Assembly: GCA_947460085.1 (NCBI GenBank)
Contig: CANHGA010000072.1
Span: 1 to 9,170 of the forward strand
Origin: Synechococcaceae cyanobacterium
GTDB lineage: Bacteria; Cyanobacteriota; Cyanobacteriia; PCC-6307; Cyanobiaceae
Reading direction: 5' to 3'
DNA length: 9,170 bases
Below the pieces are notes generated by a model. The model made no database searches, had not been told where the DNA came from, and worked only from the letters and a program-made list of their open reading frames with translations. Shown piece by piece: positions 1-6,310 of the stretch. How positions within the stretch are numbered: position 1 is the first letter of the stretch; the number at the start of each line of letters is the position of its first letter. Position numbers and translations under genes: made by a program.

Positions 1-647
1 ACCTCGTGGTGCTGCTTCTCAAGGGGAACCCCCAGGCTCGCCATGGTGAGAAGCATGTCACTCCGCATGTCCTGGAGTGTGTCGTTGGGAGCGACGGGGA
101 AATACCCCTCCTTCAGCTGAATTTTGTAGGCGAGGTTTCCACATTCCTCGACCCGGTCGTTATTCCAGGGTGCTTCCACGGAATCGACACTGTAAAAGCT
201 GGATCCGTTGGCGCTCTTGTAGCGCACATCATCGAAAACGAAGAACTCCGGTTCTGGGCCGAAGTAGGCCGTGTCTGCCAGGCCGGTGGAGGCCAGGTAA
301 TCGAGGGCCTTTTGGGCCAGGGCCCTGGGGCAGCGGGCATAGGGCTTGCCGCTGCGGGGTTCCTGAATCGAGCAGATCAGGCTGAGGGTTTTGTGGCTAT
401 AGAAGGGGTCAATCCAGGCGGTGTTGGGATCGGGCACCATCGCCATGTCCGATTCGTTGATGGCTTTCCAACCGCGAATCGATGAACCGTCGAAGGCCAC
501 GCCTTCCGTGAAGGCGGCCTCATCGAGCAAGTCGTTGCAGACCGTGAGGTGCTGCCACTTGCCGTGAAGGTCAACGAACTTCAGGTCGATGAGTTCGATG
601 CCCTCGTCCTTGATTTGACGCAGGACGTCTTGGGCGGTTTTAGCCAT
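1..647 (-). CDS. glnA: Type I glutamine synthetase, N-terminal part (3' end beyond the window)
   Basis: Glutamine synthetase makes glutamine from glutamate, ammonium and ATP, the entry step of the cytoplasmic GS-GOGAT pathway. Translating the minus strand from the ATG at 647-645 gives 215 complete codons with no stop before the left edge; family members are about 470 residues, so a little under half is present. Visible signatures are the N-terminal beta-grasp region with FDGSSIRG (residues 52-59), the metal/substrate-binding GPEPEFF (130-136, glutamates 132 and 134) and the conserved EKQHHE at the edge (210-215). The start is fixed by the standard MAKTAQDVLRQIK opening. No good Shine-Dalgarno is visible. 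It is divergent from apcF, and the upstream region carries an NtcA-type promoter. In cyanobacteria GSI is also controlled by small inactivating factors (IF7/IF17, family knowledge); none is encoded here. Identification is very secure. Confidence 0.97.
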   Translation of the reverse strand, partial: MAKTAQDVLRQIKDEGIELIDLKFVDLHGKWQHLTVCNDLLDEAAFTEGVAFDGSSIRGWKAINESDMAMVPDPNTAWIDPFYSHKTLSLICSIQEPRSGKPYARCPRALAQKALDYLASTGLADTAYFGPEPEFFVFDDVRYKSANGSSFYSVDSVEAPWNNDRVEECGNLAYKIQLKEGYFPVAPNDTLQDMRSDMLLTMASLGVPLEKQHHE

Positions 648-690
648 GACGATCAAAGGGGTGGAAGCCGATCCGAACCGGCGTTGGCGG

Positions 691-733
691 ACCGTACGGA
701 CCCGGCCCAACCCCCATTTGTAGCAGGTGTAAC
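691..733 (-). promoter_or_regulatory. NtcA-activated promoter of glnA (NtcA box plus -10)
   Basis: On the minus strand, GTTACACCTGCTAC (733-720) fits the NtcA core GT-N10-AC and differs from the stricter GTA-N8-TAC only in one half-site base (GTT). Twenty-three bases downstream lies TACGGT (696-691), a TAN3T-type -10 hexamer. This is the layout of class II NtcA promoters: box, 20-24 bp, -10. It would place transcription start near 684, with the box centred about -42 and a leader of about 37 nt to the glnA ATG at 647. glnA is a classic NtcA target, activated when 2-oxoglutarate is high under nitrogen limitation. Motif and spacing are seen directly; NtcA binding is inferred. Confidence 0.75.
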
Positions 734-785
734 CAAATTAAAGGCCCGCGTTGCGTAACCGTTTCTGTCAGATTCCCCAAAACCC

Positions 786-801
786 ATCCCAGGCCTGGGA
801 T
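786..801. repeat. Perfect 16-bp palindrome in the glnA-apcF intergenic region
   Basis: ATCCCAGGCCTGGGAT is identical to its own reverse complement over all 16 bases. It is non-coding, lying 55 bp upstream of the apcF ATG and 53 bp upstream of the NtcA box of glnA. It has no loop and no T-run after it, so it looks more like a dimeric-protein operator than a terminator. It is not the cyanobacterial HIP1 octamer. If the weak -10 at 820-825 is real, the palindrome would be centred about 39 bp upstream of the apcF transcription start. The binding protein is unknown. Confidence 0.5.
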
Positions 802-816
802 TTGGATGGTTTGTGG

Positions 817-825
817 TGCTAGCTT
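817..825 (+). promoter_or_regulatory. Candidate extended -10 for apcF
   Basis: TGCTAGCTT at 817-825 reads as an extended -10 (TG-N-TAGCTT, fitting TAN3T). It predicts a start near 832 and a leader of about 24 nt before the apcF ATG at 856. No convincing -35 hexamer lies 17 bp upstream; the palindrome at 786-801 occupies that place, which would suit an activated promoter. This is a weak motif-only call. Confidence 0.3.
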
Positions 826-855
826 CCGGCCCAGGTGCGTCGATCCGAATCCGCC

Positions 856-1374
856 ATGCGCGATGCCATTACCGGCTTGATTGGCCGCTATGACCAACTG
901 GGCCGCTACCTGGATCGTGATGCGATCGATCGCATTTCCTCCTATTTCTCCGAAGCCCAGGTTCGTCTGGCAGCCGTTGAGCTGATCAACCGGGAGGCCA
1001 CCGAACTGGTGCGTGAGGCTTCCCAGCGCCTATGGCTTGAGGATCCGGAATTGATTCTCCCCGGGGGCAACGCCTACACCACCCGCCGGCTCTCGGCCTG
1101 CCTGCGGGATATGGATTATTTCCTCCGCTACGCCAGCTACGCCCTGATTGCTGACGACGCCACGATCCTCAACGAACGGGTCTTGAACGGATTGGATGAC
1201 ACCTACAAGAGCCTGGGTGTGCCCACGGGGCCAACGGTGCGCAGCATCGCCCTGCTGGCGGATGTGATTTGTGAGCAGCTCTCAGCAGCTGGTATCGAGG
1301 CTTCGGCTGTGGTGCGTGTGCCCTTTGACCACCTCTGCCGTGGTTTGGCCGCCACCAACGTGCGGGCGCGCTGA
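856..1374 (+). CDS. apcF: Allophycocyanin beta-18 subunit (phycobilisome core)
   Basis: ApcF replaces one ordinary allophycocyanin beta subunit in the terminal-emitter trimer of the phycobilisome core, next to the linker ApcE, and helps pass excitation energy to photosystem II. The product is 172 aa, close to the usual 169. The globin-like phycobiliprotein fold is recognisable: MRDAITGLI start, PGGNAYTTRR (69-78) with Asn72 at the position methylated in beta subunits, and the phycocyanobilin-attaching Cys82 in ACLRDMDY. NERVLNGLDDTYKSLGVPTG (106-125) is typical of beta-type chains. Residues 60-70 (WLEDPELILPG) fit ApcF better than ApcB. The ATG at 856 is preferred over upstream in-frame codons because it gives the canonical phycobiliprotein N-terminus. 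No strong ribosome-binding site is seen. The aminotransferase follows on the same strand after roughly 95 bp, and no clear terminator lies between. Confidence 0.93.
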   Translation: MRDAITGLIGRYDQLGRYLDRDAIDRISSYFSEAQVRLAAVELINREATELVREASQRLWLEDPELILPGGNAYTTRRLSACLRDMDYFLRYASYALIADDATILNERVLNGLDDTYKSLGVPTGPTVRSIALLADVICEQLSAAGIEASAVVRVPFDHLCRGLAATNVRAR

Positions 1375-1469
1375 GTCCCCTGCCTCCACCCGGCCCTGCC
1401 GAAAACCTGTCAACGGGTGCATCAGTAGGCTCACCATTGCTTCACGATCGGTTCTTGGCTCCTCTTCCC

Positions 1470-2645
1470 GTGCTGCCTTCCCTGAATCAAGCCCATCGCC
1501 GCACGCTGGCTCCGATCGCCACCCCCGACAGGCTGCTGTTGGGTCCGGGTCCCTCCAATGCCCATCCCACGGTGCTGCAGGCCCTGTCCCGCACCCCCAT
1601 CGGTCACCTCGACCCCCTCTACGTGGAGTTGATGGGGGAAGTGCAGGAACTGCTGCGCTACACCTGGCAAACCGATAACCGGCTCACTATCCCCATGAGC
1701 GGCACCGGAAGTGCGGCCATGGAGGCAACGCTTGCCAACACGATCGAGCCCGGCGACAAGGTGTTGGTCGCCGTGAAGGGTTATTTCGGCTTGCGCTTGG
1801 CCGATATGGCAAGCCGTTACCGCGCCGATGTCGTCACGATTGAACGCCCCTGGGGGGAAGCCTTCAGCCTCGACGAGCTCGAACAGGCCCTCGCCCTGCA
1901 CCGCCCGGCCATCCTGGCCATTGTTCATGCCGAAACATCCACCGGCATCTGCCAGCCCATGGAGGGTGTGGGTGACCTCTGCCGCAAGTACGACTGCCTG
2001 CTGTTGCTGGATACGGTGACCTCCCTGGGGGCCGTTCCCCTCTATCTCGACGATTGGAAGGTCGACCTGGCCTACAGCTGCAGCCAAAAGGGCCTGAGCT
2101 GCCCCCCTGGCCTGGGCCCCTTCACCATGGGACCTAGGGCCGAAGCCAAAATGATGGCCCGCGCTGGCAAGGTGCCCAACTGGTACCTCGATGTCACCCT
2201 GCTCAACCAGTACTGGGGCAGCGATCGGGTCTATCACCACACAGCCCCGGTCAACATGAATTTCGGCATGCGTGAGGCCCTGCGCCTCCTCGCCGAAGAG
2301 GGTCTGGAGGTTGCCTGGAGCCGCCATCGCAGCAATGCTGAGCTGTTGTGGGCGGGCCTCGAGCGCCTTGGCCTGGAGCTCCACGCCCCCGAGCACCTGA
2401 GGCTTCCCACCCTCACCACCGTGCGGATCCCTGAGGGTGTGGATGGCAAGGCCTTCACCCTCCATCTGCTCAACAAGCACGGCATTGAGGTGGGCGGTGG
2501 CCTCGGAGCCTTGGCCGGCAAGGTCTGGCGGATTGGCCTGATGGGTTACAACAGCCAGCCCCAGAATGTGGAGCGTCTCTTGAATCTGTTCGAAACCGAA
2601 CTGCCGGCATTCAAGGGCTCTGCGCCAGTTGCCGTCTCCGCCTAA
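1470..2645 (+). CDS. Class V aminotransferase, serine/alanine-glyoxylate (serine-pyruvate) type
   Basis: This PLP enzyme probably transfers an amino group from alanine or serine to glyoxylate to give glycine, a photorespiratory step; the exact donor cannot be read from sequence. The product is 391 aa, normal for the family. Motifs: LLLGPGPSN near the N-terminus, SGTGSAAMEA from residue 77 (PLP phosphate pocket), Asp181 in LLLLDTVTS (pairs with the PLP ring nitrogen), Lys207 in YSCSQKGLSCPPG (Schiff base) and Arg354 in VWRIGLMGYN (substrate carboxylate). The start is uncertain because there is no ATG: the GTG at 1470 gives MLPSLNQAHRR, while a TTG at 1437 would add 11 residues. I chose 1470 because homology-like sequence begins there. 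The 3' end overlaps tadA on the other strand by 35 bp. Old databases call close relatives 'soluble hydrogenase 42 kDa subunit', a historical label I would not use. Confidence 0.9.
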   Translation: MLPSLNQAHRRTLAPIATPDRLLLGPGPSNAHPTVLQALSRTPIGHLDPLYVELMGEVQELLRYTWQTDNRLTIPMSGTGSAAMEATLANTIEPGDKVLVAVKGYFGLRLADMASRYRADVVTIERPWGEAFSLDELEQALALHRPAILAIVHAETSTGICQPMEGVGDLCRKYDCLLLLDTVTSLGAVPLYLDDWKVDLAYSCSQKGLSCPPGLGPFTMGPRAEAKMMARAGKVPNWYLDVTLLNQYWGSDRVYHHTAPVNMNFGMREALRLLAEEGLEVAWSRHRSNAELLWAGLERLGLELHAPEHLRLPTLTTVRIPEGVDGKAFTLHLLNKHGIEVGGGLGALAGKVWRIGLMGYNSQPQNVERLLNLFETELPAFKGSAPVAVSA

Positions 2646-3105
2646 ACCAGGCGGCTAATTGCTCCTGGGCCAGCCCTTGGCAGATCCCGCCCACCACCTC
2701 CATGGTGTGGTGGGCACTTGGGCTTTGGGCCAGATCGAGGCAGCCGCCGAGGGCTCCCCGCTTGCTGTCGCTGGCTCCGAAAACCACCCGTCCCATCCGG
2801 GCTTGCACCAGGGCCCCCGCGCACATCGGGCAGGGCTCCAAGGTGACCAGCAAGGTGCAGTCGTTAAAGCGCCAATCACTCCTCAGCCTGGCCGCCTGGC
2901 CCAGGGCGGTCAGTTCGGCATGGCCGAGCGGGTCATGGCCGAGGTGGCGGCTGTTGCTGCCCCAGCCGATGCAGTGGCCTGATCCAGTCAATACTGCTGC
3001 GGCCACGGGAATTTCCCCCTGCTGGCCCACCCGTTCGCCGTGGCGCAGCAGGCGCGCCATCCAGAATTCGAGCGTTTCGGGGCTCAAGGGATTGGGCTTG
3101 GTCAT
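2611..3105 (-). CDS. tadA: tRNA-specific adenosine deaminase (A34 to inosine)
   Basis: TadA deaminates the wobble adenosine of tRNA-Arg(ACG) to inosine so that one tRNA reads several CGN codons; it is normally essential. The 164-aa product shows the zinc-dependent cytidine/deoxycytidylate deaminase signature: HAE (His62, catalytic Glu64) and PCPMC (zinc ligands Cys92 and Cys95), with IPVAAAV (32-38) and RMGRVVFGASD (103-113) in the usual places. The start at 3105 (MTKPNPLSPETLEFWM) is chosen because an in-frame ATG at 3225 would run deep into the divergent decarboxylase gene and adds no family-like sequence. The tail is Arg-rich (RRRR near 155-158). It overlaps the aminotransferase gene tail-to-tail, and only 33 bp separate its start from that of the decarboxylase. 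Confidence 0.93.
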   Translation of the reverse strand: MTKPNPLSPETLEFWMARLLRHGERVGQQGEIPVAAAVLTGSGHCIGWGSNSRHLGHDPLGHAELTALGQAARLRSDWRFNDCTLLVTLEPCPMCAGALVQARMGRVVFGASDSKRGALGGCLDLAQSPSAHHTMEVVGGICQGLAQEQLAAWFRRRRQLAQSP

Positions 3106-3138
3106 CCATCCCTTGTAGCCCAACCCCCAAAGGCCAGA

Positions 3139-4578
3139 ATGGCCCGATCTGAGCGTCCCCTGTTGGCTAGCGCGCCACCTGAGCCCCGGGCCCGCCAGCC
3201 CCTTCCCTTTGCCCAGCCGGATCACTTGGATCCTGGGCTGCAGCTGTTCCTTGAGCAGGCCAGCGCCCAGCTGTGCCGCTGGTTGGGCACGGCGTCTGAG
3301 CGCTCGCCCCTACCCGGCTTGAGCGTGTTGCCGGAGGTGGAGCCCCAGCTTGTGGGCCTGGGCCATGGCGCCCTTTTGGCCGATCTCCAGCTGGTGATGG
3401 ACGGGGCCTACAACCCCAACCATCCAGGGGCCTTGGCCCACCTCGATCCCCCCGCGCTTGGGGCCTCTGTGGTGGGGGATTTGATCTGTGCCGGCCTGAA
3501 CAACAACTTGCTCGCCGAGGAGCTCTCCCCCAGCCTGACCCGCCTGGAAAGGAGCATGGTGGCGTGGCTTGCCGAACGGCTGGGCCTGCCGCCGGGGAGT
3601 GGGGGCGTGGCTGCCAGCGGCGGAACCCTGTCGAATTTGATGGCCCTGGTGACGGCCCGCCGCTCCCGGGGCCTGCAGAGCTGCCCGGAGGCGGTGGTCA
3701 TCGCCAGCGCCGACGCCCATGTCTCCCTGGCTAAATCCCTAGCGGTGATGGGCCTGCCACCGGAAGCTCTCCAGTTGATTGCGGTTGATGCTGCCGGTTG
3801 CCTCCAGGTCGAGCTCCTGCAGGCTCGTCTGGAGGAGCTTCAGGCCTCGGGGCGTCCCGTGATTGCCGTGGTGGCCACGGCGGGCACCACCGTGCGGGGA
3901 GCCGTCGACCCCCTTGGGGCCATGGCGGCCCTTTGCCATCGCCATGGGGTGTGGCTCCACGTGGATGGTGCGATTGGGGCGGCGTTTGCCCTTGCCGAGG
4001 GCCATCGCCACCGGGTGGTGGGCCTGGCCGCCGCCGATTCGATCACCCTGAATCCCCAGAAGCTCCTGGGCATCACCAAAACCTCATCCCTGCTGCTGCT
4101 GGCCCAACCCCAGGCGCTGTCGGAGGCGTTCCAAACGGGCTTGCCCTACATGGAGCCCAGTTGGGGCGGCGGCCATGGGGGAGAAACGGGCCTCCAGGGC
4201 ACCAGGCCAGCCGAAATCCTCAAGCTTTGGCTGGGCTTGCGCCAGCTTGGCCTCGAGGGAATCGAAGCCATTCTGGATGGGGCGATTGCCCGCCGCCGCC
4301 AGCTGCAAGCCCTATTGGCCGCTGATGATCGCTTGCTGGTTCGCTCGGGCCCCATGCACCTGGTGGCGTTCACCCCCGTGGCTGGCGATGCCCTGGCCGC
4401 CGACCACTGGAGTCAGCGCACCCGCCAGTCATTGCTCGCCAGAGATCTGATGTTGTCCAGGCCCCACTACCAAGGCCGGCATCACCTCAAGGCGGTCTTG
4501 GGCAATCCCCACACCCAACCCCACCATTTAGCCCAGCTGGCCCAGGTGGTTCAGGCCGATTTGGGGTTGGTGCCGTGA
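3139..4578 (+). CDS. Group II PLP-dependent amino acid decarboxylase
   Basis: This is a fold-type I decarboxylase of the glutamate / 2,4-diaminobutyrate / aromatic-amino-acid decarboxylase family (Pfam Pyridoxal_deC), 479 aa, a normal length. Seen in order: an N-terminal segment with NPNHPGALAHLDPP, the SGGTLSNLMAL phosphate-binding loop, His194 in DAHVSLAKS (stacks on PLP), ATAGTTVRGAVDP, Asp276 in HVDGAIGA (binds the ring nitrogen) and Lys308 in NPQKLLG (Schiff base). Many relatives have His just before the lysine (D-x-H-K or N-P-H-K); here it is Gln. The substrate is not predictable; glutamate, aspartate, cysteine sulfinate and diaminobutyrate are all possible. ATG 3139 is preferred, with AAAGG a few bases upstream, because starts further up enter tadA. 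The stop overlaps the next gene's GTG start by 4 bp, so the two are probably translationally coupled. Confidence 0.9.
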   Translation: MARSERPLLASAPPEPRARQPLPFAQPDHLDPGLQLFLEQASAQLCRWLGTASERSPLPGLSVLPEVEPQLVGLGHGALLADLQLVMDGAYNPNHPGALAHLDPPALGASVVGDLICAGLNNNLLAEELSPSLTRLERSMVAWLAERLGLPPGSGGVAASGGTLSNLMALVTARRSRGLQSCPEAVVIASADAHVSLAKSLAVMGLPPEALQLIAVDAAGCLQVELLQARLEELQASGRPVIAVVATAGTTVRGAVDPLGAMAALCHRHGVWLHVDGAIGAAFALAEGHRHRVVGLAAADSITLNPQKLLGITKTSSLLLLAQPQALSEAFQTGLPYMEPSWGGGHGGETGLQGTRPAEILKLWLGLRQLGLEGIEAILDGAIARRRQLQALLAADDRLLVRSGPMHLVAFTPVAGDALAADHWSQRTRQSLLARDLMLSRPHYQGRHHLKAVLGNPHTQPHHLAQLAQVVQADLGLVP

Positions 4579-4823
4579 GTCAGACCCCAGGTGATACCCG
4601 GCGGCGCTGGGTGGCAATCATGACCGGCGTGATTTCGGTGTTGATCGGCGTCGTCTACCTGGTGTTGATCACCGTGTTGGATAGCCGCGGGCCCATGCTG
4701 CCGCCGCCGCCGGAGGCCCTGGGTCTGGCGGTTGATGCGGGCGATACCCCTACCCCTAGGCCTTGGGAGGTCGGGGGGGCAGTTGGCGATCCTTCTCCCG
4801 CAGGGGCTGCACCACCCGGTTGA
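4575..4823 (+). CDS. Small single-pass membrane protein, unknown function
   Basis: The product is 82 aa from a GTG start that overlaps the decarboxylase stop (GTGA, 4575-4578), typical translational coupling. Residues 1-11 are hydrophilic and end in RRR. Residues 12-35 (WVAIMTGVISVLIGVVYLVL...) form one strongly hydrophobic helix, so by the positive-inside rule the N-terminus should be cytoplasmic. A Pro-rich stretch follows (PPPPEALG, 43-50). The last third (from about codon 61) lies antisense to the end of the GTPase gene and may be low-constraint sequence. I recognise no catalytic motif. It resembles small conserved membrane proteins of picocyanobacteria from memory, but I cannot name a family. 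The coupling and membrane segment support a real gene; the C-terminal end is less certain. Confidence 0.65.
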   Translation: MSQTPGDTRRRWVAIMTGVISVLIGVVYLVLITVLDSRGPMLPPPPEALGLAVDAGDTPTPRPWEVGGAVGDPSPAGAAPPG

Positions 4824-6306
4824 ACGCCACTGCCAGAAAGTGCCGCAGCGCCCCTTCCCGGCGGCCCAGGTCGTAGTGCTGCTGCACCACGTTTTGGATG
4901 CCCCCATCCCCCCAGTCCTGGTCCCGTTCGAAGTAGGTGATAAAACTCAGGCCTGCGACCCGGGTGAGCCAGGCCGCGCTCACGGCCTGAATGGCCCGGC
5001 TCAGCAGCAGGGCTGGCAGGTTGAGGGTTAGGGCCGCTGAGATCAGGCTGACCCCGCCTTTGATCAGGCCCAGACCCGCCAGGGTGCGCCCCACGGACAG
5101 GGCCAGGTCCTGGGCACTTTGGCGGCTGAGGCTGATGCCATAGACCCGGGCGATCTCCACCACCATCTGGGCATTGACGGCCGCTGCCCCCAGCAGATCA
5201 ATGCCCGGTAGCGGCGTCACCGCCAAGACCCCCGCACCGATCCACATGTAGCGATCCACGATGGTTTCCGCGTCGCTGCGCCGTTGCCTGGCCAGCAGGG
5301 AGCGACTGGCCTCGCCCAGTTGAAGGCACTGCAGCAGCAGGTTGTCGGCAATCAATTCCTCGCCATCGGCATGCAACACCGAGGCAATCCGGCGGAGCAG
5401 GGCTTCCACCTCTGGCTTGGGTTGCAGGGGAAGGGAGCCGGGCATGGGAATGGTTTGGGGCGCTGCACTGGCTGGGATCACGTCGTCTGGGCCAATCGTG
5501 CCGCGGGTCCGTTCCCTGAGCAGGCTGAGCAGCCGCTGCTCCTCCTGTTCGCCCCGGAGATCGCACTTGTTCAAGACCAGCATCAGCCGCTTGCCCAAGG
5601 CCGCTAGGGCCTCAAACACCTCCATCTCTGCAGCGCGCAAATCCCCATCCACCACCAGCAACAACAGGTCGGCGCGGCTGGCTTGCTCCCGGGCGAGCTG
5701 CTCCCGATCCTCGCCGCCGGCGCCGCCCTCCAAAATTCCCGGGGTATCCACCAGCCAAACGCCCCGCTGCAGGCCCTTGAGCCGGAGGCGATAGCGCTCG
5801 GTTTTGGAGGTAGACCCCATCGCGGCGTTCACCTCCCCCACCAATTGCTTCAAGAGCGCCCTGATCAGGGAGGTTTTGCCGGCCGATCCGGTGCCAAACA
5901 GCACAATCACCAGATCGCCCCGCTCCAGTTCTGCTTGCATGCGGGCCCTTTCCTGGCGCAGGGCTTCCCGCTCGACGGCGTCTCGAACCCGCTCGAGGGT
6001 TTGGTCGATGGCGGCCAAATTTTGCTGGGCAGCTTCCCGTCGGTTGATGGGCGCTTCCGGAGCCGCTGTTGGTCCCTTGGCGGAGCGGTTGGCCATCCCT
6101 GCTCGAAGCCAGGGCCAGGCCAATTGGATCAGGAAGAGGGCAGCGCCGGCAAACACCACAAACACCACGGGCCCCACCAATCCGTAGGGCAACACCGTGC
6201 TGAGCTGCCACACCAGCTGGTTGAACAACTGCAGCACCATCCCCAAGCCGATCAGACCCAGCAGGGCCAGACCGCCAACCAACCAAAGGCGGGTGCGCAG
6301 GTTCAA
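4756..6306 (-). CDS. Membrane-associated GTPase with DUF697 domain
   Basis: This is a GTPase of the Era/YeeP-like group with a C-terminal DUF697 domain. Using the TTG at 6306 the product is 516 aa. Two hydrophobic helices come first (about 7-32 and 41-65), then a charged, likely coiled linker (about 85-130). The G domain follows: P-loop GTGSAGKTS (138-146), DTPG (G3, 187-190) and NKCD (G4, 246-249). The DUF697 region (about 345-475) holds TPLPGIDLLG and further hydrophobic stretches. It probably sits at a cytoplasmic or thylakoid membrane, but the cellular role is unknown. An upstream ATG at 6393 (545 aa) or 6411 would overlap the PBP gene by 80-100 bp, and that extra N-terminus is Pro/Ser-rich shadow sequence, so I prefer 6306, four bases after the PBP stop. 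It is last in the bioY-lspA-PBP operon. The 3' end overlaps the convergent small membrane gene by 68 bp. Confidence 0.88.
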   Translation of the reverse strand: MNLRTRLWLVGGLALLGLIGLGMVLQLFNQLVWQLSTVLPYGLVGPVVFVVFAGAALFLIQLAWPWLRAGMANRSAKGPTAAPEAPINRREAAQQNLAAIDQTLERVRDAVEREALRQERARMQAELERGDLVIVLFGTGSAGKTSLIRALLKQLVGEVNAAMGSTSKTERYRLRLKGLQRGVWLVDTPGILEGGAGGEDREQLAREQASRADLLLLVVDGDLRAAEMEVFEALAALGKRLMLVLNKCDLRGEQEEQRLLSLLRERTRGTIGPDDVIPASAAPQTIPMPGSLPLQPKPEVEALLRRIASVLHADGEELIADNLLLQCLQLGEASRSLLARQRRSDAETIVDRYMWIGAGVLAVTPLPGIDLLGAAAVNAQMVVEIARVYGISLSRQSAQDLALSVGRTLAGLGLIKGGVSLISAALTLNLPALLLSRAIQAVSAAWLTRVAGLSFITYFERDQDWGDGGIQNVVQQHYDLGRREGALRHFLAVAFNRVVQPLREKDRQLPPRPPKA

Positions 6307-6310
6307 GGGG

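Noticed and set aside
135..146. Cysteine in the EECGN segment of GlnA where many enzymes have Gly
   Set aside because: This position varies among cyanobacterial GlnA proteins as far as I recall, and the flanking residues are intact, so it is not evidence of damage.
920..935. Perfect palindrome ATGCGATCGATCGCAT inside apcF
   Set aside because: It contains most of the HIP1-like GCGATCG word common in cyanobacterial genomes and encodes ordinary residues (Asp-Ala-Ile-Asp-Arg), so no separate function is supported.
1375..1436. Possible terminator after apcF
   Set aside because: ACCCG and CGGGT could pair, but the stem is only 5 bp with a loop of about 20 nt and there is no T-run.
1431..2480. A 349-codon open frame on the minus strand
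   Set aside because: It lies wholly antisense to the aminotransferase, whose PLP motifs are intact. Its protein is Gly/His/Gln-rich without a recognisable domain, typical of GC-rich shadow frames.
1470..2645. Annotation as soluble hydrogenase small subunit
   Set aside because: All class V aminotransferase PLP residues are present and there are no metal-binding cysteine motifs of hydrogenases. The label is an old mis-assignment.
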